64,000 bases of DNA from Phyto melanocephala (taxonomy: Eukaryota; Arthropoda; Insecta; Diptera; Rhinophoridae). Shown here piece by piece: positions 44,401 through 56,550 of this stretch (its first letter is position 1; each line of letters starts with the position of its first letter). Made by a program: the position numbers and the translations under genes. Under the pieces are notes generated by a model. It was not told the origin of the DNA. It did not search any database and was given only the letters and a program-made list of their open reading frames with translations. The stretch is from assembly GCA_941918925.1 (NCBI GenBank), contig OW799233.1, positions 139,688,223 through 139,752,222 on the forward strand, read 5' to 3'.

Positions 44401-45770
44401 AATTTATCACCTAACGAACGCTAATTTTATACAGTAAACGATAAAAAGATTTCGTTTTCTATGGTACAAAATCTAAACTCTAAACTAAATCCGAAATAGC
44501 TAAATCTTCAAAAATTTAAGTGGTAATTAGCTTAAAAACGAGTACCATTATAAAATTAAAATTTCCCATTACAGATACTTTTCTTAAGCGTAGATGTTCG
44601 CTTTAGATGGTCACTATTAGCTGTTTGCGGTAACGTCCTTAAAAACATCACAATCGCTTCCCTATGAAGGTAATCTCCTATGGCAAAAAAAATTCTCTTG
44701 GACACAACTTTAGTAAGTTTTTTTTTCGAAATTTACAAATAATTTTGACTTTTTAATTTGCTCGTCTTAAAAATAAGACTCGATAAGTCATATTACTTAC
44801 ATCACATAAATTTGTTGTAAATATTGTTTTCTTCGATCTTTCAATTTCACTTTTTCTCTAGTATTTACGTGTCTGACTCATCTGACTTCTAATTCGTACA
44901 ATGTTCGTGTTGTATACGTATGGTGAACAAACTTATTTTATAAACTGTTGGTAATCTATGCTATTACTTCCCATCAATAAAATTTAAAAGTAGAACAAAG
45001 TGAGCGTTTTCGCTAAATAACTTCCTAAATACGATTTAATTGGTCATAAATGATGGGCTTTAAAGTTAATATAAAACTTAAACAAAATATCTTAAATAAA
45101 TCATGTAAACTTATATCATTAGCTCATGAAATATTGGCTCTTATCTTTACCTTTTCTTACTAACTTGTAGAAGGCGAGAGTTTTATAGGTTATATCGCTA
45201 TTTGTAGATCTCTATTTTGCACTAAACACACGCTAATTTCGTAGCATTATCGTGCTTATCGCTTAAGTGCTGCTGAAAAAAGTAGCAGCGAGTAAAGGAG
45301 AAATATACAATATAAAAAATGCTATTGAAATAAGTTTGTCTTTTTTCTACTGCTGGTATAATAACTTGTAAGGACGACATACTTAATAAAAAAATTCGAG
45401 CGTTATAAAATAAGTTAATAAATTTGTACTGCTTTCGAAACTAAAAAAATAGTTGGATATTTATATTATAGGATTGCGTTTATTACAGCAATATCGATGT
45501 TTCCTTAGATTAAGATAACAACAGCATTCCATTGAACAAATTTTTAAAGCCAAGAACGATTTTATAATCAGCATTCTTTATCGGTGTACTCATGCGTAAT
45601 TTGAAACTACTATTTTTGTTATAACTTAGTGAAATTAGAAAATGGAAAGCATGGCACAGAAACAAAGAATAAAACGATTTACACAAAATTTAAGTAAAAA
45701 GTTAAAATAAACATTAGTCTGTAGTTGTAATTTTTAGATAAAGAATATTATAGAGACATAATAAAAGCGC
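41441..45770. other. Mostly unique AT-rich sequence, no gene seen
   Basis: About 4.3 kb without recognisable transposons or genes. A local tandem duplication (TTAAGAAAATGAAAAATTTT, about 42158-42205) and several low-complexity runs are present. Together with 45.8-48.1 kb this is the longest part of the window without repeats, so it is the likeliest place for intronic or untranslated host sequence. Confidence 0.45.
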
Positions 45771-45771
45771 A

Positions 45772-45949
45772 TCCGAAATAACATAAGGGCTGCTTCGGAA
45801 AAAGCACGTAAAATGGACAGTATTAAAAAAAAGTTTAAAAAAGATCTGCCAAATGGGGCATTAAGAAAACATGGCTTCCTTAGGCGGCAGGTTAGGCCGA
45901 GAGTAATGAACTATTCCTTACTGCTCGGATGGAAGTAGTATTTCTTGCT
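45772..45949 (+). CDS. Candidate short coding stretch, unknown
   Basis: After two adjacent TAA codons a 58-codon frame stays open to a TAG. It reads KRIRNNIRAASEKARKMDSI, then a lysine-rich run and DLPNGALRKHGFLRRQVRPR, VMNYSLLLGWK. An internal ATG (about 45823) could start a 41-residue peptide. The composition is less AT-biased than its surroundings, and the sequence looks more protein-like than typical noise here. There is no recognised domain, splice sites are weak, and it could be chance. A small hairpin (AGTAA...TTACT) lies inside at about 45902-45925. Confidence 0.22.
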
Positions 45950-46685
45950 AACAAGTCATTAGTAAAGCCATTTAGTTAATAAGTTTATGTATATAAATAC
46001 CTCCTCTTATTAAAATTATTTCAAATTTCTTCAATTTCTATTATTTTTATACATTAACTATGTATGCACATTTCGTATCTACAATAAATTCCATTTAATC
46101 TCTTATGACAATTCTATTTCCTAAAACTGCACAATTTTATTAAAATGTTATTTTCGTTTCTATGAATGTGATCATCCAAATCATAATTCATTTTTTAAGA
46201 ATTTATGAGCCTCCTTCATTTCATTACAATTGAGATAAGTGCTGCTCCTCATGATGGTTGATACCAAAAACTTTATAACATAAAACAAAATAAATATAAT
46301 TTAATGAATATGACTACCAATGCACAAATAAAAGCAACCATATACATATAGAAACACACACAGTCATAGTTATATATGTGTTCTTTCTTTCATTATTTTG
46401 CAGTCTGTATGTCCAGTTGTGTTAGTAGGAAGCCCAAATTGGTTTAATTTTGGTATTGACAAAAACATTCATTTGAAAATGACACAGATAGATGAAGAAA
46501 TAAAATATAAAACTAAAAAAAAAAACAAAAAACACAAAAATATATATTTTTTCTCTATGACAACATTTGAGAATTTTGCATATTTTGCAATTAAATTTTT
46601 TTTTTTTAAAAAGTATAAGAAAATTGGACAGCTCACTTGTATTAAAAAAGAACAAAAAACACTCATTCACGCACACAGATTCATA

Positions 46686-46815
46686 AAAATATTCAAGCAA
46701 CCCAGCAGCAAAAGTCAGCAGGGCCTTCTGGAAGCGTGTCCTTAAAAGCGTTTTAAGGAGACCACTGAACTCCGATGCAAAGATCCAATAGCCATTCCAA
46801 CCCTTATTCTTCAAG
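46686..46815. other. GC-richer island with protein-like frames on both strands
   Basis: On the plus strand one frame reads NPAAKVSRAFWKRVLKSVLR, then RPLNSDAKIQ and a stop, just after possible AG acceptors in CAACCCAGCAGC. On the minus strand an open frame reads GWNGYWIFASEFSGLLKTLL, then RTRFQKALLTFAAGLLEYFY. Both are less AT-biased than the surroundings and only one, at most, is real. No domain is recognised. Confidence 0.25.
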
Positions 46816-47097
46816 AATAAAATAAAGGTTTACATTATAGTGCGTATTTTTTAACTAAAATAAACTTAAAACCGACCAACCAATAAATAAATAAAAGAAA
46901 AGGCATTTTAAAATAAACAAGAATTTATTTAAATATTTAAATGCTTCTAAAGAGTGAGTTTTACAGTGCTGAATTTAAAACAGCAAGGAAAAAAAAAACA
47001 AAATATGTACCTACTTATGCAAAATGTATAAAGAATATAAATAGGAAAAAACAAAACTTTTGTTAAAATGGAAAAACCTCGAAGTCTTAACGGTTAA

Positions 47098-47172
47098 AAA
47101 GGTGCTTTTACCAGTAGCTCTTCTAGAAGCTCCGTTTTCTTATCCTCTTGCTCGTTCTCCCAACGCGTGTTA
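47098..47172 (-). CDS. Candidate C-terminal coding exon, unknown
   Basis: Read on the minus strand, a frame gives NTRWENEQEDKKTELLEELL, then VKAPF and a stop at about 47098. The charged, helix-like character and balanced codon use stand out from the AT-rich flanks. A possible acceptor lies about 15 bases upstream, but the pyrimidine tract is poor. It is too short to assign and may be chance. Confidence 0.22.
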
Positions 47173-48152
47173 AAAATAAATGCTTATGCTAAATAAGTTT
47201 TAAAAAGGCCTTTTATAAGGCCCACTTTTCACTTACTTTTCATAGCTAGGAACTATCTAAATGCACAAATACACTTATACATAGTTAATTCGTATACTTT
47301 GTTATGTTGCTGAATAAACTTTTTTGGACCTTGTTGCATGAAATCTCAATATTGCTATGCGACCCTTTTCAGTTTTGCTTAATAAAACGACAGTGGTACA
47401 AAAGACAACGTTTAGTTTAAGGGGTAACAGAATTATCAAAATTTCATAAATCATATTTTTGTTTATTTAAAAAAATATGTTTTAGTAAACACTCCATTAG
47501 TATATAATCGATATATTTCTTCTTTATATAATATTTCTTAGATAATTTCATAATAGATAATTTTCATTATTTATTTTATATATTATGTGAAAAAGATTCC
47601 TAAAATCCTTTTTTTTTAAATATTTGTCTACTTTTAAATCACATTTGTTTTCCAATTTACTGATGATTAATGACGAATGAGTACAAAAGTACCCAATAGA
47701 AGAATTTTTTTATTTATTAATTTATTTTATTTTTTTTTTTTGAGGGAGATAAGTAGATTAGAAAATTAAGATAATTTGAAGATAAGCAATTTTTAAAGGA
47801 AACGGCTCTATCGATTAGAGAATTAGTATATTTTAAGAATAAACATTTTTTATTAGCAACTACTCTGTAATAGGAGGGAACGAAATCTTTTAAATATATA
47901 TTGAGGGCAGAGCAACATCGAATAACGAATGCAAGTGTCAGGCAATAATGGGTTAAAAAACAAAATCTATCACATTTAAACCACTGTTGAAAAAATGAAA
48001 AATTATTGTTTATTTAGCTAGTTTAAAGTTTAGACTCAAATATAATATTCGGGAATATTGTTGACAATTGGTTCTTAACATAGTAGCATGCAGATATTAC
48101 GTGGAACAAATAGCTCTTATCTAATATATTACATATGATAATATTTTATTTC
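47173..48152. other. No gene seen
   Basis: AT-rich spacer before copy G with T- and A-runs. Nothing supported. Confidence 0.45.
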
Positions 48153-50181
48153 TTTTTATACCCGCCACCAAAAAAATGGTGGGGGTATATTCATTTTGTC
48201 ATTCCGTTTGTAACACATCGAAATATCCATTTTAGACCCCATAAAGTATATATATTCTGAATCAAGGTTTGATTTGATGACGATCTAGCTATGTCCGTCC
48301 GTCTGTCCGTCTGTTGAAAGCACGATAGAGGTCGCACCGAAAAAGCTTGGGGGCTCAAATTTTGCCAGAAACTTTCTTATAGACAAGGCTTGTTTGGTAT
48401 TGAAAATGGGCTAAATCAGAATATTAGGAAGAGAGTTATAGCTCGAAAAGCAAGAGTAGGTCGAAAAAACCGTGTCCTTCGAACATCGAATAAAATGGAA
48501 TTATGTCCAAACACATTAACGTAGACTCATGAAACTTCGAATATATATTTATCGAGTCAAAATAATATCTCTTCCCAAAAATTGCTTACATCTATGAATT
48601 AGGAAAGGAGTTATCGATCAAAATGTACGAAAATTTATACCGCACAGTGTATTTTTCGGTAGATTTAAAAACAAAAACGTCATAAAAGCAACCAAATTGG
48701 ATGTACGACTATGAAATTTCGCACACATAGCTTTTTGGTCAAATGCTTTCTTCTAACGGAAAATCAGTGTGCCACGCCCACTTTTACGCCCACCTCCCAT
48801 ATAACGTTTTACCCAAAATTCATATAATTTCTCTATTAATATAGATTTTGGAATAATAAAGGGCTATATTGAAACATCTAAGTTATACTCATTCGCAAAA
48901 ATAACTTTGACACGCCTACTATAACGCCCACTTTTCACGTTATCTACCGTTAATGAAATTTAAAAGCTCATAAAACCGCCAAAAATAAGAGGTATGATGA
49001 TCAAATTTGCTAGGTATATCCCCCTAGACAATGTTATTATTGTGCCAAAAAATTAAGGTGCCACGCCCAATTTTACGCCCACCTTCCATATAACGGTTTA
49101 ACTGAAATTCATATAATTTCACTATTAATAAAGATTTTGGTATAAGAAAGGACTATATTGAAATACCTTAGTTGTACTTATTAGCAAAAACAACTTTGAC
49201 ACGCCTACTATAACGCCCACTTTTCACGTTATCTACCGTTAATGAAATTTAAAAGCTCATAAAACCGACAAAATTAGAGGTATGATGATAAAATTTGCTA
49301 CATATATCCTTCTAATCAATGTCATTGTTGTGCCCACTTTAACGCCTACCTCCCATATAACGGTTTATATTAAATTCATGTAATTTCTCTATTTACAAAG
49401 TTTTTGGGAAAATAAAGGACTATATTGAAATATCTAAGTTGTATTTATTAGCAGAAACTTTATTGACACGTCTGCTTTAACGCCCACTTTTATTAAAAGA
49501 CTACATTTACAAAAGCATTTTAGTAGCATATCCAAGTTATAAAGGGTGGTTAAATTTTAAGGGCCGATGTGGAATTTAAATAAAACACAAGTTGTTTTTG
49601 AAATTATTATCATTTATTTTTATAATGATAATATTTGTATGGTTCAATTATGTATTTAACAAAATATCGGCCAAATGGCCCCCCCCATTCTTGGCGCCAC
49701 TCCTCTATCTGATGGTCCAAATTTTCAATGAAAATGTTGATGCTGGGCATGATGATGAGTCGAGGTTGACTGCTCTTTTGCCACACTATCGCAAAAAACA
49801 ACAATGGTTTCCATTCAACGAACTAAGAAGGCAAGTGCACAAAATGCATTTTGATTTGAACGCCCATTTTTATATAAAACCTGAATAACTTTAAAGCGTT
49901 GCTTATTTGCGTATCTTTCCACGGATCAAATTGAGTAAGTTTGAGATTGAGAAATGTTAAATGAAATGCAGAAAACAAATTTAAAGACTAGATGTGGTTC
50001 ACCTTCAACATGGGCCCTTAAAATTTAACCACCCTCTACAAAGAAAGTGATACATATTTTATTATAAAGAGATTATTCCATAGCGATTAACAAAATAATA
50101 ATTATTGTGATTTAAATATACACAAAATTGGTGGTGGGTATACAAGATTCGGCACAGCCGAATATAGTGCTCTTACTTGTT
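48153..50181 (-). mobile_element. Mini-me/DINE-like element (copy G)
   Basis: 3' end at the left (TTTTTATACCCGCCACCA, A-run, TGGTGGGGGTATA) and 5' end at the right (GATTCGGCACAGCCGAATAT, then AGTGCTCTTACTTGTT). GTCY tract at about 48293-48312. Three ~288-bp units (landmarks at about 48771, 49060 and 49330). The MITE sits at the fixed TA site. Segment X and the duplicated 3' module of copies E/F are absent, so G belongs with copy B. Confidence 0.87.
49542..50036 (-). mobile_element. Mariner-derived MITE inside copy G
   Basis: Bounded by TA at 49540-49541 and 50037-50038, with ends AAGGGTGGTTAAATTTTAAG and TTAAAATTTAACCACCCTC. At 495 bp it is about 110 bp shorter than in E and F. The missing part lies between the AACTAAGAAGGCA block and the GTGCACAAAATGCATT block, within the helix-turn-helix and linker coding region. 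The palindromic TTATCATTTATTTTTATAAT run near the tail is kept. Confidence 0.8.
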
Positions 50182-52639
50182 GGATTTCAAATTAAGGTAA
50201 CGCAGAATAATTAAACCGAATTTTCGTCCTTAAAAGAACTTAAAGACTTCTATAAGTCCATATAAAAATGAGTTATTTAGGATAATAAAATCAAAAATCA
50301 AAATCAATTATTGTAATAAAAGTAAGTACTCTTTTAAGTTTCTATTTATAAGCGAGCATTATTAGTAGTTATTCGAGTTCCAATTTGTAAGCGAGCGTAG
50401 TAAGAACTTGCCTTCAATGACATCGCTGCGTGTTGTGAATTTTGACGCTTTTCGCATTTTGGTGACGCTTTTTGGTTCTCGTAACTATTTGGAATTTTTT
50501 TAATATCCTTCTTTTAAAAAGGGTATTTTGTGACGCTATTTGCCATTTTTTGTGACGCTTTTTGCCATTTTTTGTGACGCTTTTGGTGCTGTTTGTTAAA
50601 ACTATGTGATTTAATTTTGTTTAATTATTTTATTTTTTTTAACTGGAATGTAGTGACAAATAATAAGCACCCAAAAGTGCACAAGCAGCTTTCATTTACA
50701 ATATTAAAATAAATAAAAAAAGACGAAAACAATAATTGTGTAGACTGTTTTTTTTAATTCCGATAATTCCTTTAAAGGTTTAACTATCAAACCAACTTTC
50801 GTACTTGTTTATATTTATAAGCAGAAACTATAGCAAATCATCATGAAATTGACGCTTGGTGGAGCTTGCGTTATAGTCAATGAAAATCATTACCACCCTT
50901 GAGAAATTATTTTTTATTTGAACATATGGATGGCATTGATCCGGTGGTTTCTTCAGGATTGCACTAAGTGCCAAACGATGACTACAATTATAAATTTTTT
51001 GCAATAAAAATTTGGCGATAACTTAATTTCAAGTAATGGACTTAGTTAAAATATACTTGTTTGTATTAATTCTTACAAGCGGATATTAGTCAATTCATTG
51101 CAACATTTTTTGTATTTTATTATTGTTTTGTAGCCCGAATATGAAGATGATGAAACAGATATGTTTTAAAATTAAATTTTTTTTCTATAAAACGTTATCA
51201 TTATTTTAATTTAATTTTTTTTTTAATTTGTTGTTTACTCCTAAATAAAAAAAGTTGATAAAATAAATCAATTTAATAAAAGTTTAATATGTTTTCAAGT
51301 ATTAATTTTAGGTAGAGATTTTACCCATTTTGCCCTTTCTTACTAAACACTTGACGTTTTTCTTCATTTCAAAAATGGCAACACTGCATTGCTGTGTTAA
51401 AATAATGGGTTGTAATTGTAATTAGTGAAGAACTGTTTTTTATTACATTCAACTCATTATTTTGTAATGAGAGTTTTTACTGGGATAGTCTATTATATAA
51501 TCGTTGAAACAAAATAAGTAACAATATCGTTCATTTGATGTTGTGATTTTTAAGGATATTTTTTTAAAGGTCTACAACGATCACTTTTTAGAACTTACTA
51601 AGGTTTTTACTCGCCGTGAAGATTTTTTGAAGACATTGCCAAGATAGTTTTATTTTTTTGTACTTATAATTGTTTTTGTTGTTGCTGCAATTTTTTTTTG
51701 CCTAATATTATTTTTGTAGTTGATTTCTATCATCTTCATATTTGGGTGATTCACAAGGTGTCTTATCATGTCATATTGTTCTAAAATCTTACAATGGTTT
51801 AAAAATGTTGTTGTTGCTTTTCAAACAAAAAGTGTCTTATAATGATACAACTTTGTACGCTATGTTTATTGTGCTGTCGTATTTAATAAGCGGGAACTTG
51901 TGCTAAACAGCTAAGCCGGCTAAGTCAATCCTTAATAGTTTTTGAAAGCCGTCGCCATTCATTTTATAATTTTATCGGGCCGACATCCAAATTTAAGCAC
52001 AGTTGCTAATTTTTGACAACAAATCACTGGCAGAGTCAAAAAGGATCGGCTAAGGACTCTGCTGTTTTTGTTTATCAAACAAAATTAAATTTATTTGTGA
52101 TTTGCGGCAAAACAGCAAAATGGAAAATATTGGAAATGGACACTTCTGTGGTTGCTAAGTAAGTTAGTAATGTTCAATAAAAACATTTCATTAGTTTCTT
52201 CTTCCTCATCTTCATCGGCTAAAAAAAGACGATTTTATACAAAAACAAATAAAAAAAATGTTGTTAATTTACTTGAGTCTGCCATTACAACATCTGAAAT
52301 GTACTTTTCGCACAAATTGGCTATTATTTTGTTTTTTCACTTGTTTTTTGGCATTATGAAAGAAAATATTTGTTTGTATAATTGTTTTACATCAGCACAC
52401 TTAATTATGAGGGGTTGTTCACAATAGTCTTGATTTTTCATGCTATTATTATAGGACATATGATTTTATGACACTATTGTGAATCCCCCAATTTTTTTTG
52501 TAACGTTCGTATGTATGTATTTTACTTTCATTCCTGTTAGTCTTGCTATCTAATTTTTTTCTGTTAACTTGACTATATTTTTACATTGGGGCATCTTGTT
52601 TTCTGCACGCTTCTTTCACATACACACATTCAAACAGTT
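50182..52639. other. No gene seen; small repeats
   Basis: AT-rich spacer. Positions about 50220-50450 resemble, in reverse, the interior of the CCCAGCAAAA-ended element at 21477, and GTTTTTACTGGG at about 51470-51481 may be a right end of that family. No gene is supported; the open frame at 52152-52427 is Ser/Lys-rich and unrecognised. Confidence 0.4.
50444..50590 (+). repeat. GTGACGC minisatellite
   Basis: TGTGACGCTTTTTGCCATTT-type units of about 24-25 bp recur: three close tandem units at about 50529-50590 and looser copies upstream from 50444. Non-coding. Confidence 0.65.
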
Positions 52640-54377
52640 AAGCTCTGTACAGACGGTTGTCAGATTTTACTTAATTGCTACACCTAAACATATGCTAACA
52701 ATGGAATGACAATGAAGAATTGCTTCCATAAGGTAAATTGTCAGTTCTGACGGTTGTAAGACTTTTGTCAGAAAAGCTGACAATTTCATTGGCAGATGTT
52801 GTTCTGACAATAACAGTATCTGACGATGTTGTCCGACAAAAAATTGTAAGTTTAGACGGTTGTCAGATGACGGTATAAAAAAAATTGGCAGATCTGTTGT
52901 CAGAAATTGCTTTGGTCATGTTTTTTTTATAATCTTAGATTCCGATAGCGTCTGGGGATCTAGAAAAGCTTTCACAAATTTAAAAATGGAATACTCTGTA
53001 CCGTCCTCTTCATATTTACAATAATTTTTATTATTTTCATTTTGTTCTCCACTTATTGACACAAATCTAAACTGAAACAAGAAACACGCAAGAAAATTAA
53101 CAATTTTTTTTTGCACAACAGCTGTTGCATTGAAAGAGCGTTTTGCAGTGATGCCATATGAAGATACATACTTAAAATTCCCACGTTTTTAAAAAAATCT
53201 CCTAAATTTTTCCTAGTATACAATTTATGTAAAAAAATTATGAAAAAGGTTCAAATTCAAGATGGCCGTCATGACAGAATGGCGAACAAATTTGTATAAT
53301 GAGTGAATTTTAGTTATTAAAAATTTATCTAATTTACCCCCTGCAATATTGGGATCAAATTAAAGGAACTGCCAAGTAGAATACAGAATATCATGTATAA
53401 CCTATAAAAATCAAGATGAACGCCATGACAAAATATCGAACAAATTTGTATACATAAGATGATTTTTGTAATTAAAAACTTACCGCCATCAATAGTGGTA
53501 TCAAATGAAAGGGCTTGACCTGTAAAATACAGTAGGCTTAACAAAAATTATTTATTTAAGATGGCGTCCAACACAAAAGGGCGAATTACATATTTGTAAT
53601 TCAATATGGGTATTAAATAAAAGGGCTTGAATAGTAAAATAGATTACGCTATAAATCAATAAATATAATTATATTTTGATAATTAAAATTTTACTCTCTA
53701 CAATATTGGTATCAAATGAAAAGGCATAGTTAGCATGTATTATTTTGTATATGCAAGTATGTATGAACGTATAGAAGTCCAAAATTATGTAGTTTGTATA
53801 TGTATGTATAGACGTCTATGATTATAGTGTTTATATATATTTATGCATATACTACAAACATATGTATGTATATTTTTGCTATCAACTTTTCTTTGTAAAT
53901 TATGATAAAGTTAATATCTGCATAATTCAAGCGAGTGCTGGTGACATACATAGTAGATTAGTCATGGTCGAATATAACGTTCTTAATTGTTTTTATGTAT
54001 AAATATAATAGAAAGTACAAGAAAATTCCTAAAAACAACATTCTATTCAACAATACTAAAAGCAGCATTTTATACATCTGACATCACTAACTTGTATGAC
54101 AATGACGCCATTGTCATATGCACAAAACTTGTACATCTGCCAATATAAAATTATCTGACAACATGTTTCAATGGTCTGACAATAACGATGAAGGTTGTTC
54201 AGACGATTGCAATATATCTGACAATATTGTTGTCAGGTTGCCGTCTATCAATGGTATGACAATGACTTTTCTGCCAACATTGTTATGCAAACATTGCCAG
54301 TTCACACGGTTGTAAGGTATTTGCTACCAATTTTTCACACAATATTGTACGATCTGACAACCGTGTGTACGAAGCTT
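52640..54377. mobile_element. Inverted-repeat element with TGTCAG subterminal arrays
   Basis: The left end AAGCTCTGTACAGACGGTTG (then TCAGATTTTAC) and the right end, which on the minus strand reads AAGCTTCGTACACACGGTTG (then TCAGATCGTAC), are inverted copies over about 30 bp with few mismatches. Inside each end there is a cluster of TGTCAG/CTGACA motifs, about seven in the left 290 bp and six in the right 290 bp. Such motif clusters are typical of transposase-binding subterminal repeats. No transposase is present, and the superfamily and target duplication are unresolved. The middle is occupied by a decayed repeat (53200-53994). Confidence 0.65.
53200..53994 (-). repeat. Decayed DINE-like repeat with ~150-bp tandem units
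   Basis: Units containing AAGATGGCCGTCATGACA-type sequence and a GGTATCAAATGAAAGGGCTT block recur from about 53258, 53411 and 53556, with a partial unit near 53700. The right end, CATGGTCGAATATAACGTTC followed by TTAATTGTTTTT, is a decayed version of the mini-me-like 5' terminus on the minus strand. It therefore looks like another DINE-type element nested in the TGTCAG-bearing element. TATGTA-type runs fill 53740-53880. Confidence 0.55.
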
Positions 54378-55618
54378 TACACACAATTTTACACTAACAA
54401 TGAAGTGCATAAACTTTTGAATCTATTCTAAGGGCAATTGGCATTTAGTAGTAGTAGTAGTTGTAAATCATATGTTTTGTGAGCAAAACATCTATAGTTG
54501 CAGCTATAATTTTGCGTATTTAGTTTCTGCAATAATTTTTAATTTAATAATACCAAAATATTTATAATAATCAAAAGACTTATAAATCAACACCTAAAAT
54601 GTAATAAACAAATTTAAATATTTTTTGACCAAGATATATTTATAGAGTATCTGGAAGTTTTTAATAAAGATAACTACAATTTAATGAAGTTTATTTTATT
54701 TGTTATGGTATTTAAGAGATTAATGTCTTTAGGGAAACTCGGCAAAAATCTTTGTGTACAACTTAATGGTTAACAAACAATTGAATGACTTAATAGCCAG
54801 TTGGTTATGAAAATTTGTTTTTTTATATCAAGATATATTAATAAGGTATTAGTATCAACTGAACTGATTTGTTTTTTAAAGCATTGGCAAGTTGTGTCAA
54901 TTTTTTTTTTAATAATTTGTCTAAATCTGTCAAAATTATTTTTATATATTTTTCCACAATAAATAAAATGCAACTGTGATTTAAAATATTTAACAAAATA
55001 CTAAACCGAGAAAATAATGTTTTAACATTGAAATTTTAGAAAAAATTATTAAAATTAGAGAAAAAGATAAAAATGTGACGTAAATTTGAGTATGTCTGTG
55101 TGATATGAGCAGGCATACTTATATACAAAAACTATATGCTTGTGTTATTTAAAATTTGTATGTTTGTTGTCGCGATGCATAAACCTAATGATTTAATTTG
55201 CGCAATACGGTAACTAAAATGGCATTTTATTGAATTTGACTTATAACGTAATATCAGTAAAAACACTTCTTACACAAGATATGGATATGCATGTATGTAT
55301 CAACAAAAAAGTATAAAGATAAATTGTTTATTACTTTCCTGTTTACATTATTATAACACATTGGACGAAAATGTCAATAACAACAAAGGCTTCACTGATA
55401 TATCAAACAAAATTTAATTAAATCGACATACAATGTATTCAAGCCTAAAATATAATACCATACTAAATACCTTCTAATACAACACTGTGAATTTTATTGA
55501 ATATTAAGTATTTGTAGCTCTTGTCTAAAATAAGTGTACAGAGTGTCTCAGTTTATGGGCAGAATCTCAATTTGAACGAAAAACTCAGGTTTAAGTCTGA
55601 TTTTTTCTTATCTAAATA
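54378..55618. other. No gene seen
   Basis: AT-rich spacer with a GTAGTAGTAGTAGT tract near 54448. Nothing else supported. Confidence 0.5.
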
Positions 55619-56550
55619 CAGGGTGTTTTTTTTACAGGTTTGTTTTTCGAATAGAGATAAAACTGGCATTTTGTGGTCAAATCTGGCAACTCTAATGTCA
55701 TTTATGTTCAGTTTGGTTTGCCATTTCATCATGAACAGGTTGACAAAAGAACAACGCTTGCAAATCGTGCAAATTTATTTCGAAAATTGAGATTGATCTC
55801 GATGCTGATTTTCATTGCAAAATTTTGTTCAGTGATGAGGCTCATTTTTGGTTGAATGGCTACGTCAACAAGCAAAATTGCCGCATATGGAGTGAAGAGA
55901 ATCCACATGCGACCCTTGAGACGCCATTACATCCACAAAAACTAACTGTTTGGTGTGCTCTATGGGCTGGTGGAGTCATTGGGCCATACTTCTTCCGAAA
56001 TAATGCTGGAGAGGCAGTTACCGTTAATGGATACCGGTATAGAGCCATGATAAACGACTATTTTGTTCCCGAATTGGATGGCATGAATGTGGATGAGTTG
56101 TGGTTCCAACAAAACGGCGCTACATGCCACACAGCGCACGCAACAATCGATTTATTGAAGGAAACATTCGATGAGCGCATAATTTCGCGGAATGGACCTG
56201 TCAATTGGCCACCAAGATCGTGTGATTTGACACCATTGGATTATTTTCTTTGGAGATATGTGAAGTCGCTCGTCTACGCCAACAAACCAGAAACGTTAGG
56301 GGAATTGGAAGCCAACATTCGTGGCGTTATTGCCGACATACGGCCCCATATGCTCGAAAAAGTGGTTAAATATTGGACCTGTAGAATTGGCTTTATTCGA
56401 ACAAGCCACGGCGGCCACATGCCTGAAATCATATTTAAACATTAATGGCATAAAATTATCCTTTTAATAAAGCCAAATTGATGGTCATTAAAACGATTTT
56501 CTTGTGTTTCATTTCAATTCGAAGTTCTATACCACTGAAAAAAACACCCG
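55619..56550 (+). mobile_element. Mariner-like element with both ends (M4)
   Basis: Left terminal repeat CAGGGTGTTTTTTTTACAGG preceded by TA (55617-55618). The right end CCACTGAAAAAAACACCCG is its imperfect complement. At about 930 bp it is shorter than a full-length mariner. It contains the best-preserved catalytic domain of this transposase group in the window. Confidence 0.82.
55731..56445 (+). pseudogene. Mariner-like transposase, core intact, second Asp replaced
   Basis: The ATG at 55731 gives MNRLTKEQRLQIVQIYFEN and then a TGA. With a +1 frame change the reading resumes at EIDLDADFHCKILFSDEAHF and stays open to 56445. The DNA-binding remainder and linker are deleted. The core has FSDEAHFWLNGYVNKQNC with the first Asp, then LTVWCALWAGGVIGPYFF. 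FQQNGATCHTA has Asn where relatives have Asp, and RSCDLTPLDYFLWRYVKS carries the third Asp. Thirty-six residues lie between the second and third catalytic positions. The C-terminus (GHMPEIIFKH) is complete. Without the linker and with the Asp-to-Asn change it should not be active. The open frame is still intact, suggesting fairly recent insertion. Confidence 0.85.

Noticed and set aside
46422..46814. A 130-codon minus-strand open frame as a membrane protein
   Set aside because: Most of it is Phe/Lys-rich low complexity from A/T runs. Only the 46.69-46.81 kb part has balanced composition, and that is listed separately at low confidence.
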